DNA from: Pseudomonadota bacterium
Lineage (GTDB): Bacteria; Pseudomonadota; Gammaproteobacteria; Xanthomonadales; Rhodanobacteraceae
DNA length: 41,725 nt
Direction: 5' to 3'
Assembly: GCA_018241365.1 (NCBI GenBank)
Contig: JAFEDX010000007.1
Span: 1 to 41,725, forward strand
Shown here: piece by piece, positions 15,032 through 24,501 of the stretch
Layout: each line of letters starts with the position of its first letter
How positions within the stretch are numbered: the first letter of the stretch is position 1
The notes under the pieces: generated by a model
Told to the model about the DNA's origin: nothing
Seen by the model: the letters and a program-made list of their open reading frames with translations, nothing else
Databases searched by the model: none
Program-made: the position numbers and the translations under genes

Positions 15032-16065
15032 AGGATGCCCGCAGGCAACTGCATGGTCATGCAGTGCAGGCTGCCGTTTTGCCAGATCAGTGGCCGGCAG
15101 GGCACCTGCACGACTTCGCGGCCCGGGTGCGCGAGGCGAATCGTTGCTGCCGCGGCGTCATCGACGATGTCACCATAGGCCGGCACCAGCACCGCGCCGT
15201 TGACGATCAGGTAATTCGCATACGAGGCCGCAAGCCGGCGGCCTTCGTCCAGGATCGGCTTGGGCCAAGGCAGGTCGAACAGCCGATAGCGTTTGCCATC
15301 TACAGTGCGCAACGCTTCCAGCTCGCGGCGCATCGCGCCGAGTTCCGCGTAATGTGCATCGTCGGGGTCGCTGCAGGCCTGATAGACGATCGCGTCATCG
15401 GGCGCGAAGCGAGCGAGGGTATCGACGTGCGCGTCGGTGTCGTCGCCCTGCAGATAACCGTGATCCAGCCACAACACGCGTTGCGCCGCGAGCTCCCTGC
15501 GCAGGGTGGCGTCGATCGATTCGCGCGACTGGTCGGGATGGCGCTGCTGCAGGCAACGCCAGGTGGTCAGCAGCGTGCCGCGACCGTCGGATTCGATCGC
15601 ACCACCCTCAAGCGCCCAGTCCACGCGTTGGTGTTGCACGTCGCGACGAAACACGTCGCGTTCGATCAATCCGGCGATCAGCGCGTCGTCCCGGGATGCC
15701 TCGAACTTGCCGCCCCATCCGGTGAACCGGAAATCCGTCAAGACGAAGCGGCCATCGTCAGATTTCAAGGTAATCGGACCCGAATCGCGCAGCCAGGTGT
15801 CGTCGTAGGGGATCTCGACGAAGCGCACGCGGGACAAGTCCGCGCCTGCATCGCGCAGCAGCGCCGTGGCGTGCGCGCCGATTTCGGCATCGGGCACGCA
15901 GACGATCGCGGTTTCGAAGCGCGAGATCGCAGCGGTCAGTGCCGCGCAGGTGCCTTCGACGCTGTCGAGGCGCGCGGCCCAGTCGGTGCCGGCATGCGGC
16001 CATGCGAGCAGGACCGCAGCCTGCGGCTCCCACTCCGCGGGCAGCCGCAGATGAGCCTGGGGCAT
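15028..16065 (-). CDS. aguA: Agmatine deiminase
   Basis: A 345-residue cytoplasmic enzyme that converts agmatine to N-carbamoylputrescine and ammonia. It belongs to the guanidino-modifying (PPAD) superfamily. Conserved parts are DDTWLRDSGPI, DWALEGGAIESDGRGTLLTT, GDDTDAHVDTLARF (catalytic His and Asp) and, near the end, NGSLHCMTMQLPAG, which holds the nucleophilic cysteine. The length fits the family. The gene starts six bases after the small periplasmic-protein gene and precedes aguB. Its stop codon comes from a REP element. Confidence 0.95.
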   Translation of the reverse strand: MPQAHLRLPAEWEPQAAVLLAWPHAGTDWAARLDSVEGTCAALTAAISRFETAIVCVPDAEIGAHATALLRDAGADLSRVRFVEIPYDDTWLRDSGPITLKSDDGRFVLTDFRFTGWGGKFEASRDDALIAGLIERDVFRRDVQHQRVDWALEGGAIESDGRGTLLTTWRCLQQRHPDQSRESIDATLRRELAAQRVLWLDHGYLQGDDTDAHVDTLARFAPDDAIVYQACSDPDDAHYAELGAMRRELEALRTVDGKRYRLFDLPWPKPILDEGRRLAASYANYLIVNGAVLVPAYGDIVDDAAAATIRLAHPGREVVQVPCRPLIWQNGSLHCMTMQLPAGIL

Positions 16066-16071
16066 GGTGGG

Positions 16072-16395
16072 CTACAGCGAGTCGGGGCCCGGGGTGCGCA
16101 AGACCGAGTGCACCACGTGGCTGTATTCGAAATACACGATGTACTTCGAGTATTCCCAGCGGTGGATCGGCGGCTGGTACTTGGAACTGCCGCCGCGGGT
16201 CGGCAACACCTTCAGCGGTTCACCGTACTTGTGCTTGACCTGCGCCATGGTCATGCCGCGCGTCGGCAGGTTCATGCGCTGTTCCTGCTGCACCTTCACG
16301 CGCAGGCTTTCAGCGTGGGCTGGTGCGGAGAGCAGCAATGGAGCAGCGGCCAGTGCAAGCGTCGCGGCAAACAGGCTGAGGGCAGAACGTTTCAT
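16072..16395 (-). CDS. Small periplasmic protein, BamE-like in outline
   Basis: A 107-residue exported protein. The signal peptide covers residues 1-28 and ends in APAHA-ES. The mature part contains PTRGMTMAQVKHKYGEPLKVLP, which looks like the SmpA/BamE-fold motif (GM-T..QV...YG.P), and then HRWEYSKYIVYFEY, matching the beta-strand W-x-Y pattern of that fold. It has no lipobox cysteine, so it is not BamE itself. It is the first gene of a possible run with aguA, aguB and the TraB gene. Function unknown. Confidence 0.75.
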   Translation of the reverse strand: MKRSALSLFAATLALAAAPLLLSAPAHAESLRVKVQQEQRMNLPTRGMTMAQVKHKYGEPLKVLPTRGGSSKYQPPIHRWEYSKYIVYFEYSHVVHSVLRTPGPDSL

Positions 16396-16479
16396 GAGGG
16401 TGGCTCCACACGGGCGCGCAACGCGGACATGCGCTTTGTAGCAAAAACCGCCCCCTTGCGCCAGCGAATCGGGTCACGA

Positions 16480-16503
16480 AAAAGGCCGCTCGTGCGGCCT
16501 TTT
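16480..16503 (-). terminator. Rho-independent terminator after rpmJ
   Basis: The stem is AAAAGGCCGC with its complement around TCGT; on the minus strand it ends in TTTTT. It lies 20 bases after the L36 stop codon and separates it from the downstream periplasmic-protein gene. Confidence 0.85.
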
Positions 16504-16523
16504 CAAGGCGTTGCCATCATGAC

Positions 16524-16649
16524 TTAACGTTGACGAGCTTTGAAGCGGGGGTTGCTCTTGCAAATCACGAACACCTTGCCGCGCCGGCGCACGACCTTGC
16601 AATCGCGGTGCCGCTGCTTGGCGGACTTCAGGGATGAAAGTACCTTCAC
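16524..16649 (-). CDS. rpmJ: 50S ribosomal protein L36, zinc-free (C-minus) form
   Basis: A 41-residue ribosomal protein, identified by [16 protein letters not shown] and [14 protein letters not shown]. It has only two cysteines (C17 and C30) and lacks the CxxC zinc ribbon, so it is the zinc-independent paralogue, in E. coli called YkgO/RpmJ2. Such copies usually back up or replace the zinc form when zinc is scarce. The GTG start at 16649 follows a GAGGAA ribosome-binding site; the longer ATG frame from 16772 runs through the promoter region of the divergent gene and is rejected. Confidence 0.93.
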   Translation of the reverse strand: MKVLSSLKSAKQRHRDCKVVRRRGKVFVICKSNPRFKARQR

Positions 16650-16725
16650 GGCGGTTTCCTCGGGGTCAATTCGGCTGAAACAAAGCGGGAAAGTGTAGCG
16701 TGCCCAAACACTTGCCGCAAGCCTG

Positions 16726-16754
16726 CGGACAGCGCCGGAGCCGGCCGTTATCCT
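16726..16754 (+). promoter_or_regulatory. Possible tkt promoter
   Basis: TATCCT (16749-16754) lies 17 bases after CGGACA (16726-16731, four of six matches to TTGACA) and 38 bases before the transketolase start. The spacing is good but both boxes are imperfect. Confidence 0.4.
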
Positions 16755-16792
16755 AGGGGTTTTCGCGTCCACCCATCCCCTGGAGCCGACCC

Positions 16793-18835
16793 GTGGCAGC
16801 CAATCTCGACCAGACCTGCGTCAATACCATCCGCTTCCTCTCGGTGGACATGATCCAGAAGGCCAACAGCGGCCACCCGGGCCTGCCGCTGGGCGCGGCG
16901 CCGATGGCGTATGTGCTGTGGACCAAGTTCCTGAAGCACCATCCGGCTGATCCGCACTGGGCCGACCGCGACCGTTTCGTGCTGTCCGCGGGCCATGGCT
17001 CCGCGCTGCTGTACAGCCTGTTGTACCTGACCGGCTACGACCTGTCGCTGGATGACATCAAGCAGTTCCGCCAGTGGGGCAGCAGGACGCCGGGCCATCC
17101 CGAGCGCGGCCACACCGCGGGCGTCGAAACCACCACCGGCCCGCTGGGCCAAGGCATGGCCAACGTGGTCGGCATGGCGATGGCCGAGGCGCAACTGGCC
17201 GCGCGCTACAACCGCGACGGCCACAAGGTGGTCGATCACCATACCTATGCGATCGTCAGCGATGGCGACCTGATGGAAGGCGTGGCTTCCGAGGCAGCCT
17301 CGCTGGCTGGGCACCTGAAGCTCGGCAAGCTGATCTGCCTGTACGACGACAACTACGTGACGCTGGCGGCCGGCACCGACATCACCTTCACCGAGAATCG
17401 CGCGGCGCGCTTCAAGGCCTACGGCTGGCATGTGCAGACGATCGAGAACGGCAACGATCTCGACGCGATCGAAAAGGCCATCAAGCGCGCCAGGGGCAAG
17501 AAGGATCAGCCGTCGCTGATCCTGGTGCGCACCCACATCGGTTACGGCTCGCCCGTGCAGGACAGCTTCAAGGCGCACGGCTCGCCGCTGGGTGCAGACA
17601 ACGTCACCGCAACCAAGAAGAAGCTGGGTTGGCCCGAGCAGCCCGCGTTCCTGGTTCCCGATGATGCGCTGGCGCACTTCCGCGAAGCCCAAAAAAAAGG
17701 CAAGGGTGCCGAGGCCGGCTGGAAGCGCCGCTGGAACAAATATGCCAAGGCCTTTCCGGAACTCGCCGCCGAGTTGCAAGGTTCGCTCGATGGCAAGTTG
17801 CCAGCCGGGTGGGACGCCGGCATCCCGGTGTTCCCGGCCGATGCCAAGGGCATGGCGACGCGCGTCGCGGGCGGCAAGGTGCTGTCGGCGATCGCACCGA
17901 AGTTGCCGGCCGTCAGCGGCGGTTCGGCCGACCTCGATCCTTCCACCCACACCGCGGTCGCGGGCCTGGGCGTGTTCTCGCCCGGCAAGGAACCGGACGA
18001 GCAGGGCGATACCAATGAGGTATGGAGCTACGCCGGCCGCAACCTGCATTTCGGCGTGCGCGAACACGCGATGGGCGCGATCGCCAACGGCATGGCCGCG
18101 CATGGTGGCTTCATTCCCTACACCGCGACCTTCATGGTGTTCTCCGATTACATGCGTCCGCCGATGCGGCTGGCCGCGATCATGGGCCTGCGCGTGATCA
18201 ACGTGTTCACGCACGATTCGATCGCGGTGGGCGAGGACGGCCCGACCCACGAGCCGGTCGAACAACTGGCCGGGCTGCGCTCGGTGCCGAACCTCGACGT
18301 GATCCGTCCGGGCGACGCCAACGAAACCGCCGTCGCGTGGAAGGTTGCCATCGAAAGCGCGAAGAATCCGACCGCAATCATCCTGTCGCGCCAAAACGTA
18401 CCGACGCTGGATCGCACCAGGTTCGCCAGCGCCGAAGGCTTGCGCAAGGGCGCCTACGTGTTGCTGGATGCGCCCGGTGGATCACCCGAACTCATCGTGA
18501 TCGGCACCGGCGCCGAAACCGACCTGGCCGCCAAGGCGGTCGAAAAGTTGCAGGCCGAAGGAGTCAAGGCGCGCGCCGTTTCCATGCCGTCATGGGAATT
18601 GTTCGAAGCGCAGGACCAGGCCTATCGCGATTCCGTGCTGCCCCCCAATGTGCACGCGCGCCTCGTGGTCGAAGCAGGCGTCCGCCAGGGCTGGGAACGC
18701 TGGGTCGGCGACCACGGCGCGGGCGTCGGTGTGAACCGCTACGGCGCTTCCGCACCCGGCGAACTCGTGCTCGAAAAGTACGGCTTCACCGTCGACAACG
18801 TGATCGCGAAGGCGAAGGCGTTGCTGGGGCGCTGA
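16793..18835 (+). CDS. tkt: Transketolase
   Basis: A 680-residue thiamine diphosphate enzyme of the pentose phosphate pathway; it moves two-carbon units between ketose and aldose phosphates. Visible markers are [22 protein letters not shown] at the N terminus, [31 protein letters not shown], the cofactor motif [18 protein letters not shown], and in the second domain [19 protein letters not shown] and [18 protein letters not shown]. The length is usual for the family (about 660-680). The start is a GTG after GGAG at about 16781; no better ATG is available. The gene appears monocistronic. Confidence 0.97.
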   Translation: MAANLDQTCVNTIRFLSVDMIQKANSGHPGLPLGAAPMAYVLWTKFLKHHPADPHWADRDRFVLSAGHGSALLYSLLYLTGYDLSLDDIKQFRQWGSRTPGHPERGHTAGVETTTGPLGQGMANVVGMAMAEAQLAARYNRDGHKVVDHHTYAIVSDGDLMEGVASEAASLAGHLKLGKLICLYDDNYVTLAAGTDITFTENRAARFKAYGWHVQTIENGNDLDAIEKAIKRARGKKDQPSLILVRTHIGYGSPVQDSFKAHGSPLGADNVTATKKKLGWPEQPAFLVPDDALAHFREAQKKGKGAEAGWKRRWNKYAKAFPELAAELQGSLDGKLPAGWDAGIPVFPADAKGMATRVAGGKVLSAIAPKLPAVSGGSADLDPSTHTAVAGLGVFSPGKEPDEQGDTNEVWSYAGRNLHFGVREHAMGAIANGMAAHGGFIPYTATFMVFSDYMRPPMRLAAIMGLRVINVFTHDSIAVGEDGPTHEPVEQLAGLRSVPNLDVIRPGDANETAVAWKVAIESAKNPTAIILSRQNVPTLDRTRFASAEGLRKGAYVLLDAPGGSPELIVIGTGAETDLAAKAVEKLQAEGVKARAVSMPSWELFEAQDQAYRDSVLPPNVHARLVVEAGVRQGWERWVGDHGAGVGVNRYGASAPGELVLEKYGFTVDNVIAKAKALLGR

Positions 18836-18994
18836 TCGAAGTGAGAGCCTCACCTGCGCCTGTGAACGGGCGTCAGCAGATAAGCGTGCCACGTTTCCGC
18901 AGTGTGGCCACGTCATTGGCCGCGTGCGGACATGTTTGCGTGTTCCGCAAGTCGTAGAGTGGCTTGTCGCACGGATCGACGAGGATAAGTCACC

Positions 18995-19768
18995 ATGAAA
19001 ATCGGTTCGCTGGTGAATGCGCTGGCGTTGCTGTGCGTGGCTGGCACTGCGGTCGCCGCCACGGCGCAACCGGCCAACGAGCGCTTGGTCAAGGACATTC
19101 CGCTGCAGTCGTTTTTCCAAGCCTCGCATCCGTGGCAGGCGAAGATCTATCAGCCCGGCGGGAAGTATGCCGATATCGGCAACCAGCCGGTGCGCGTGTG
19201 TCTGGTAGGGATCTTGGGTAATCCCAAGCCGTACACGGTCTGCACGGCGTTGTTTGGCGGCACACCTGTCGATGGCAGGGCGTTCCCGATGCAATCGTTC
19301 CGCGATGCGAGCCTCCAATTGTTGCCCGGGCCAGATGGCAGGCAACGTCCGGCTTTGGTAGTGAGAGCTACGTTCTCGGGCGGTGGTTCCGGCTGGCTGC
19401 AGGGTGTTTACGTGTGGAATTACGACAGCCGGTTGGGCATATTCCAGAAAACGTTCGTGTCCGTGGCAGGCGGTGGCGGGCAACAGGAGTTCGTCAATCA
19501 TGGCCCGTTGAAAGGAGCATTCGTGAGGGTTGACCAGGTCTATGAAGGTGACGAGCCGAACATGGCGACACCGACTCGCTACGAAATGAACGTCTACGAA
19601 CCCGCTCCCATGGGTTACGTGAGGGTGCTCAGCCTGCTCACAAAAAAGCGTTATCCGAACTACCGTACGGAACGCAATCTGCCCGATCCCATCGCCACGC
19701 TGACGCCGATCATGAGTCGCGCGCTGAAGGCGGTCTATCCCGGGGGCGTTGCAGCGCTGGAGCGGTGA
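18995..19768 (+). CDS. Exported protein of unknown function
   Basis: A 257-residue protein that I do not recognise. The N terminus is a signal peptide (residues 1-22, ending AVAATA). The mature protein is beta-rich, with VRVCLVGILGNPKPYTVCTALFGG (two cysteines that may pair), GGGSGWLQGVYVWNYDSRLGIFQKTFVSVAGGGGQQEFVNHG and a C-terminal helix. GAGGA lies about ten bases before the ATG. One 60-base stretch counted by hand is 57% GC, lower than the neighbours, so a more recent arrival is possible. It stands alone, convergent with the protease gene. Confidence 0.75.
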   Translation: MKIGSLVNALALLCVAGTAVAATAQPANERLVKDIPLQSFFQASHPWQAKIYQPGGKYADIGNQPVRVCLVGILGNPKPYTVCTALFGGTPVDGRAFPMQSFRDASLQLLPGPDGRQRPALVVRATFSGGGSGWLQGVYVWNYDSRLGIFQKTFVSVAGGGGQQEFVNHGPLKGAFVRVDQVYEGDEPNMATPTRYEMNVYEPAPMGYVRVLSLLTKKRYPNYRTERNLPDPIATLTPIMSRALKAVYPGGVAALER

Positions 19769-19780
19769 ACGTGTGCGCTC

Positions 19781-21808
19781 CTATTGCTCCTTCACCGTCA
19801 CGCCCTTCAACAGCAGATCGAGTTTTTGCTTCATCTCCGCCTGCGGCTGGGTGCCGGGTTGATAGACATACGCGGTGTAGAGCACCGACGGTTTGTCGTC
19901 GCCATTTGGCGGTGGGACGACCGCGTTGATCTTGCTGGTGTCACCGTCGGTGAAGGCGAGTCCGTCGTACGGGTGGCGCTTGTCCAGCACCTTCTTCCAG
20001 AAGCTCTGGAAGCTGTCGTCGAGGTCGGCAGGCGGCGCCTGGTTGCGCAGCAGGCTGACCCAGTGGTGGTCGTGGTTGTCCTCGGCCAGCCACACCTGGC
20101 CGACGTCCCACACCGCCTTGCCGTCGTGGCCGGGGAAGAAGGTGAAGCCGAGCGTCAGCATGCTGTCGGCATTGACCTTCTGCAGGTCGGGCGTGAACGA
20201 AAACGCGAGGCGCTGCGAGTCGTAGCGGAAATCCTTGCCGTAATCGAAGGCGATATGGATGTCCTTGAACGCAGCAGGCAGCAGCTTCGGATCCGCGAGG
20301 AACGCCTTCCATTGCGCCAGCGTGCCGTCGTAGGGCAGGCTGATGAAATCGGTCAGCGCCCGCATGTTGATCGCGGTGTCGTAATGCGAAGGCGCGGGGT
20401 CGATCCGCATCAGGATCGAGTAACCGTCCGGGGTCGGCAACGCGAACAGGCAGATGTAACCGTTGGCGTACGGCACCGGCCACGACCAGGTCTGCCAAAT
20501 GCGGCCCCAGCGGTCGGTCTCGCTGCCGGTCTGGCCGGGTTCGCCGAGCGAGGTGACCAGGATGCGTTCGGGCCCGACCGCGCGTTTCAGGAATCCGGTC
20601 TTCAGCAGCATGTCCATCACACCCTTGGGGTCGTGGTGGAAGCTGGCGTCGGGAATGTTGTCGGGCTTGCGCAGGTGGAACAGGATGTCCTGCGCGGCGG
20701 TACCACCCGCGACGTAACCGTTCGCCGGCAAGCTGATCCTGATGGTGGGATGGCCGCTGGTGACCCACACGCCATCGCTGTTGCGCGTGACCAGGCGCGG
20801 GAAGTCGTCCATCGAGGGCGTGCTGTAAAGCAGTTGGTGCGAACCGTTGCCGTTCGGGAACAGGGTGGCTGCCTGCTGGCCGAGCAGGGCCTTGAGCTGC
20901 GAATCCAGGTATGGGTGGAACGCCCCGGCATAGGCCGCGAAGAAATCCGCGACGCCGAGCGGCAGCTTGAATTCGGCCTTGAAGGTGCCGGTCAGCGTGG
21001 AATCGAACACGTCGAACTGGTAGGCCATGCGCTTGTCCATGCGCGCAAGATCCTTGGGCGCATCCAGTACCTCGCGCATCGGCAACGCGTAGTTGAGGTT
21101 TTCGTTCGGCGACTTCATCAGTACCACGCCGATCACCTTGCCGTGCTGGTCGAGCAGCGGGCCGCCGCTGTTGCCGGGCGAGGCGGCGGCCGAGAAGCGG
21201 ATCCACTTCCACTGGCCGTCCTGGTCTTCTGGCGTGTCCGAGGTGTACAGGCCGTTGCGGATCACCACGCCGGTGCCGAGCGCGTTGCCGACCGAGTACA
21301 CGACCTGGTTCAGCGCAGGCTTGCTGTCGACGGCCAGCGGCTTGATCACGGGCGGGTCCTTGAGCGAGAACACCACGAAATCGCGGCGCAGCGCGAATTT
21401 CTCGATCTTGTCGATGGCGTACACCTTGCCCGACGCGTCGCGCAGCTCCGGCGCGCCCCACAGGCTCTGGTAGCCGACCATCAACACGTGCGCAGCGGTG
21501 ACGTAGGTGTTGGGGCCGATCGCGAAGGCGGTGCCGATCGAGTAGTACTTGTCGGTGCGCTCCTGGAATGGCAACAAGTCCAGCGGCAGTGGTTTCTCGT
21601 AGGTGAGCGTTTCCTTCGGCTTGGCCGCGACCACTTCGAAGGTCGCCGACTGGATTTCGGGCAGCAGGGAAGGATCGAGCGTCGCATCCGCGCGTGCCGT
21701 GCCGCTGGCGAGCCATGCGAGGCTTGCGAACAGGCAGATCGCGGCGATGCGTGCATGACGCGGCGTAATCGCGTTCCACACCCGCGTGGAACCGGTCGAT
21801 GACCTCAT
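19781..21808 (-). CDS. Exported trypsin-like serine protease
   Basis: A 675-residue exported protein. A signal peptide (about residues 1-40, ending ASGTARA) leads to a trypsin-like domain with the triad visible: His in YVTAAHVLM, Asp in LRRDFVVFSLKDPP and Ser in AASPGNSGGPLLDQHGKVIGV. The fold resembles DegP/HtrA-type S1C proteases, but no PDZ domain is evident. The C-terminal 400 residues contain beta-rich stretches and no motif I know. The start at 21808 follows GGGAG and begins the signal peptide; the frame to 21841 is less likely. It is probably a periplasmic or secreted protease with an unknown substrate. Confidence 0.82.
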   Translation of the reverse strand: MRSSTGSTRVWNAITPRHARIAAICLFASLAWLASGTARADATLDPSLLPEIQSATFEVVAAKPKETLTYEKPLPLDLLPFQERTDKYYSIGTAFAIGPNTYVTAAHVLMVGYQSLWGAPELRDASGKVYAIDKIEKFALRRDFVVFSLKDPPVIKPLAVDSKPALNQVVYSVGNALGTGVVIRNGLYTSDTPEDQDGQWKWIRFSAAASPGNSGGPLLDQHGKVIGVVLMKSPNENLNYALPMREVLDAPKDLARMDKRMAYQFDVFDSTLTGTFKAEFKLPLGVADFFAAYAGAFHPYLDSQLKALLGQQAATLFPNGNGSHQLLYSTPSMDDFPRLVTRNSDGVWVTSGHPTIRISLPANGYVAGGTAAQDILFHLRKPDNIPDASFHHDPKGVMDMLLKTGFLKRAVGPERILVTSLGEPGQTGSETDRWGRIWQTWSWPVPYANGYICLFALPTPDGYSILMRIDPAPSHYDTAINMRALTDFISLPYDGTLAQWKAFLADPKLLPAAFKDIHIAFDYGKDFRYDSQRLAFSFTPDLQKVNADSMLTLGFTFFPGHDGKAVWDVGQVWLAEDNHDHHWVSLLRNQAPPADLDDSFQSFWKKVLDKRHPYDGLAFTDGDTSKINAVVPPPNGDDKPSVLYTAYVYQPGTQPQAEMKQKLDLLLKGVTVKEQ

Positions 21809-21998
21809 GGGAACTCCCGAACGAGAAGATTCAAACGGCAAGCGGCGCGGATGTTTGCATAACCACGCTGCGCTTGCACTTGGAAAGTGGAAAGCCGGGA
21901 CACGGATGCCCGTTCCGGAATCTGGTGAACCCGGAATGCGTGCACTGTGGGTGCGCTGACGTCGCGGCGATCAGGGATAGATCGCAAGAAACGGCTCC

Positions 21999-22793
21999 TC
22001 ACATGCCGGGCCTGTGCAGGATCATTTCCAGCACGAATTTGGAACCGAAGAACGCCAGCAGCAGGACCGCCATGCCGGTCAGCGTCATGCGCACAGCGCG
22101 ATTGCCGCGCCAGCCCCAGCGCCGGCGGCCGAACAGCAGCACGCCGAAGATGATCCACGCAACCAGCGACAGGATCGCGGTGTGGGCCTGGTGCTGGGCC
22201 AGCAGGTTGTGCACGAACAGGACGCCTGACAGCAGGGTGAGCGTCAGCAACGCGAAGCCCGCGCCAATCAGCCTGAACATCAGGGATTCGGTTTGCGTCA
22301 GTGGCGGCATCGCCTGCGCCCAGGCGCTGAGTTGGCGGGTGCGCAGGGCCCTTTCCTGGGTCGCCAGCAGCAGCGCCAGTACCGCGGCGATCGCGAGCAG
22401 GCTGTAGGCCAGCAGGGCGATGATCACGTGCAGGCCGATCTGCCAGTCCAGCCGGAACGGCGCGGTCGGTGGCGCGAGGAATTCGTCGATGGCGAGGAAC
22501 AGCCCCGCCAAAGGGAACAGGATGATGCCCAGTGCGGCCACCGGCCGCGTGAGGTTCACGATCAGCGTCAATGCCGCGATCACCGCCGATACCAGCGACA
22601 GCGCGGCGTAGAAGTGCAGGTCCACGGCACCGCGATGGATGCCGAACAGCACCGCGAAATGCAGCAGTACCGCGATCGCACCCGTGACCAGCGCGGCGCG
22701 CCGCGGAATGGCGCCCTGGCTCAACAACGGCCGGGCCAGCGCCGCCGCTGCAGCAAAATACAGGGCGATCGCAAGGACCGCCAGCAGTTCCAT
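21999..22793 (-). CDS. CcsA/HemX-type cytochrome c assembly membrane protein
   Basis: A 264-residue membrane protein with eight predicted hydrophobic segments. It matches the CcsA/YpjD-like family that lies next to ffh in many proteobacteria. Characteristic parts are LDWQIGLHVIIALLAYSLLAIAAVLALLLATQERALRTRQ, with its conserved histidine, and the segment LTQTESLMFRLIGAGFALLTLTLLSGVLF. The histidines could bind haem. The role is probably in cytochrome c maturation or haem handling, but it has not been settled for this subfamily. The start at 22793 is uncertain; an ATG at 22814 would add seven residues, and neither has a clear ribosome-binding site. Confidence 0.8.
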   Translation of the reverse strand: MELLAVLAIALYFAAAAALARPLLSQGAIPRRAALVTGAIAVLLHFAVLFGIHRGAVDLHFYAALSLVSAVIAALTLIVNLTRPVAALGIILFPLAGLFLAIDEFLAPPTAPFRLDWQIGLHVIIALLAYSLLAIAAVLALLLATQERALRTRQLSAWAQAMPPLTQTESLMFRLIGAGFALLTLTLLSGVLFVHNLLAQHQAHTAILSLVAWIIFGVLLFGRRRWGWRGNRAVRMTLTGMAVLLLAFFGSKFVLEMILHRPGM

Positions 22794-23098
22794 CGTGGTC
22801 GAGTGGGCAGGCATTGCGGCAGTGTCGCATGGCGCCGCCCGCGCTTGCCAGCAGGCGCGCCGGTCGGCGTTCATGGGAATGCCGTGGCGACGCTGCCGAT
22901 GAATCACCGCGCAAGTTCGGGATGGCGCCGTCCGCTTGGACGTTCGGGATACTGACGTTGGCCACCAGACTTTCTTGTTGGCGGTCCGAGACGGCACGAT
23001 GCTGTCGGGTGCCTGCTCGCGGGCTTCCATCCCGCTTACCATTCCGCACTTCGTCCAATCGCGCGTTGAAAGACGCCCTGGATAGGGAGGCGCCTGAC
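22794..23098. other. Intergenic region between divergent ccsA-like and hydrolase genes
   Basis: About 305 bases with no gene, repeat or terminator that I can support. Long frames run across it on both strands, but they lack start signals and codon pattern, so the region most likely carries the two divergent promoters. Confidence 0.4.
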
Positions 23099-24439
23099 AT
23101 GAAATTCCGGGTTCCCGCGTGGGCAGTCGTGGCGGGTTGCATGTTCTCCGCGTGCGCACTTGGCGCGACCCCGCCGGATGCCTGTATCGCCAACGCCACG
23201 GCGTCGCTGACCGCGTTCGTGCATGGCGATTACGCTGCCGTCGGCAAGCACTTTGCGCCTGAATTGGTACAAGGCCTGCCGCCCGCGAAGCTCAAGCAGA
23301 CCTGGGGCCAGATCGAAGGCCTGGTCGGTGCGTACCAGTCGCACGGTCCCGCGCGGCAGCAGGTCGTGCAGGGCAAACCGGCGGTCGTGGTGCCGGTGCA
23401 GTTTGCCCGCGGTGCACTGGATTTCGTCACCGCCTGCGATGCCGATCAGCGCCTGTCGGCTTTCTATCTGCTGGAACCATCGGCGGTGGCAGCCGCGTCA
23501 CCGGCGACGTCGCAAGTGCTGCCCGACGGCGCGCGTGTTGAACCGTTGGACGTGCCGTCGCCGGATGGCCCGTTGCGCGGTGCGTTGACGCTGCCCGCGG
23601 GCAAGGGGCCGTTTCCGGCGGTGGTGCTGGTGTCCGGTTCCGGGGCCAACGACATGGACGAAACCGTCGAAGGCAACAAACCGTTCAAGGACATCGCGGA
23701 AGGCCTTGCGCAGGCCGGCGTTGCCTCGCTGCGTTACGACAAGCGCACGCTCGATCATGCGTTGAAGGCCGCCGCAAACCCGGATTTCACGATTGACGAC
23801 GAGGTCACCGACGATGCGCTGTCGGCACTGCACCTGTTGACGCAGCAGCAGGCGATCGACCCGCAGCGTGTGTTCGTGCTTGGCCACAGCCTTGGCGCGC
23901 AGATGGCGCCGCGCATCGCGCAACGCGATCCACAACTCGCGGGCGTCATCATGCTGGCGGCGCCCGCGCGGCCCATTCTGGACGTGATCGCCGCGCAGCA
24001 GCGCGAACAGGGGGAGCGCACCCATCAAGGGCAGGCGGAAATCGCCGGGATGGTGGCCAAAACCGAAGCCGAGAAGGTGTTGCTCGCGAAGGCCGATCCG
24101 GCGCACCCGCCACAGGGTCGTTTCGCCGGCATGCCACAGGCCTATTGGCTGAGCTGGCAGAACGTCGATCAGGTGGCTGCCGCGAAATCGCTGACGCTGC
24201 CCATCCTGATCCTGCAAGGCGGCAACGACTTCCAGATTTCCCCTGCGCTCGATTTCGATGCGTGGAAACAGGCGCTGGCAGGCAAGCCGAATGTGACGTT
24301 CCACCTGTTTCCGGGATTGAGTCACTTGTTCATGCCGGGACCGACGCGATCGCCCACGGACTACGCCAAGCCCGCGCACGTCGATCCGGCCGTCATCGCC
24401 ACGATCGCGAGCTGGATCAAGGCACAACCTGCGCGGTGA
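23099..24439 (+). CDS. Exported alpha/beta hydrolase with DUF3887-like N-terminal domain
   Basis: A 446-residue exported protein. Residues 1-22 are a signal peptide (ending ACALGA). Residues about 25-125 form a small NTF2-like DUF3887-type domain (LTAFVHGDYAAVGKHFAPELVQGLPPAKLKQTWGQIEG). An alpha/beta hydrolase follows: oxyanion region VSGSGANDMDET, nucleophile Ser in VLGHSLGAQMAPRI, and acid and His in LQGGNDFQIS and GLSHLFMPG. The order matches a family of bacterial dienelactone-hydrolase-like esterases. The substrate is unknown. The ATG at 23099 follows an AGGGAGG-like sequence, which fixes the start. Confidence 0.85.
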   Translation: MKFRVPAWAVVAGCMFSACALGATPPDACIANATASLTAFVHGDYAAVGKHFAPELVQGLPPAKLKQTWGQIEGLVGAYQSHGPARQQVVQGKPAVVVPVQFARGALDFVTACDADQRLSAFYLLEPSAVAAASPATSQVLPDGARVEPLDVPSPDGPLRGALTLPAGKGPFPAVVLVSGSGANDMDETVEGNKPFKDIAEGLAQAGVASLRYDKRTLDHALKAAANPDFTIDDEVTDDALSALHLLTQQQAIDPQRVFVLGHSLGAQMAPRIAQRDPQLAGVIMLAAPARPILDVIAAQQREQGERTHQGQAEIAGMVAKTEAEKVLLAKADPAHPPQGRFAGMPQAYWLSWQNVDQVAAAKSLTLPILILQGGNDFQISPALDFDAWKQALAGKPNVTFHLFPGLSHLFMPGPTRSPTDYAKPAHVDPAVIATIASWIKAQPAR

Positions 24440-24501
24440 CTGGATCGCGGCGGATGCGGCGTCTCGGCTAAACTGGCCGCTTCGATCCACACGCCACCGC
24501 C

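Noticed and set aside
16650-16772. Longer L36 frame with ATG at 16772
   Set aside because: The extension covers the divergent promoter region, and L36 is normally about 41 residues; the GTG at 16649 has a good ribosome-binding site.
16748-18394. 548-residue minus-strand frame over transketolase
   Set aside because: Antisense shadow of an unmistakable transketolase.
19784-21802. 672-residue plus-strand frame over the protease
   Set aside because: Antisense shadow; the minus-strand protein has a signal peptide and the His-Asp-Ser triad.
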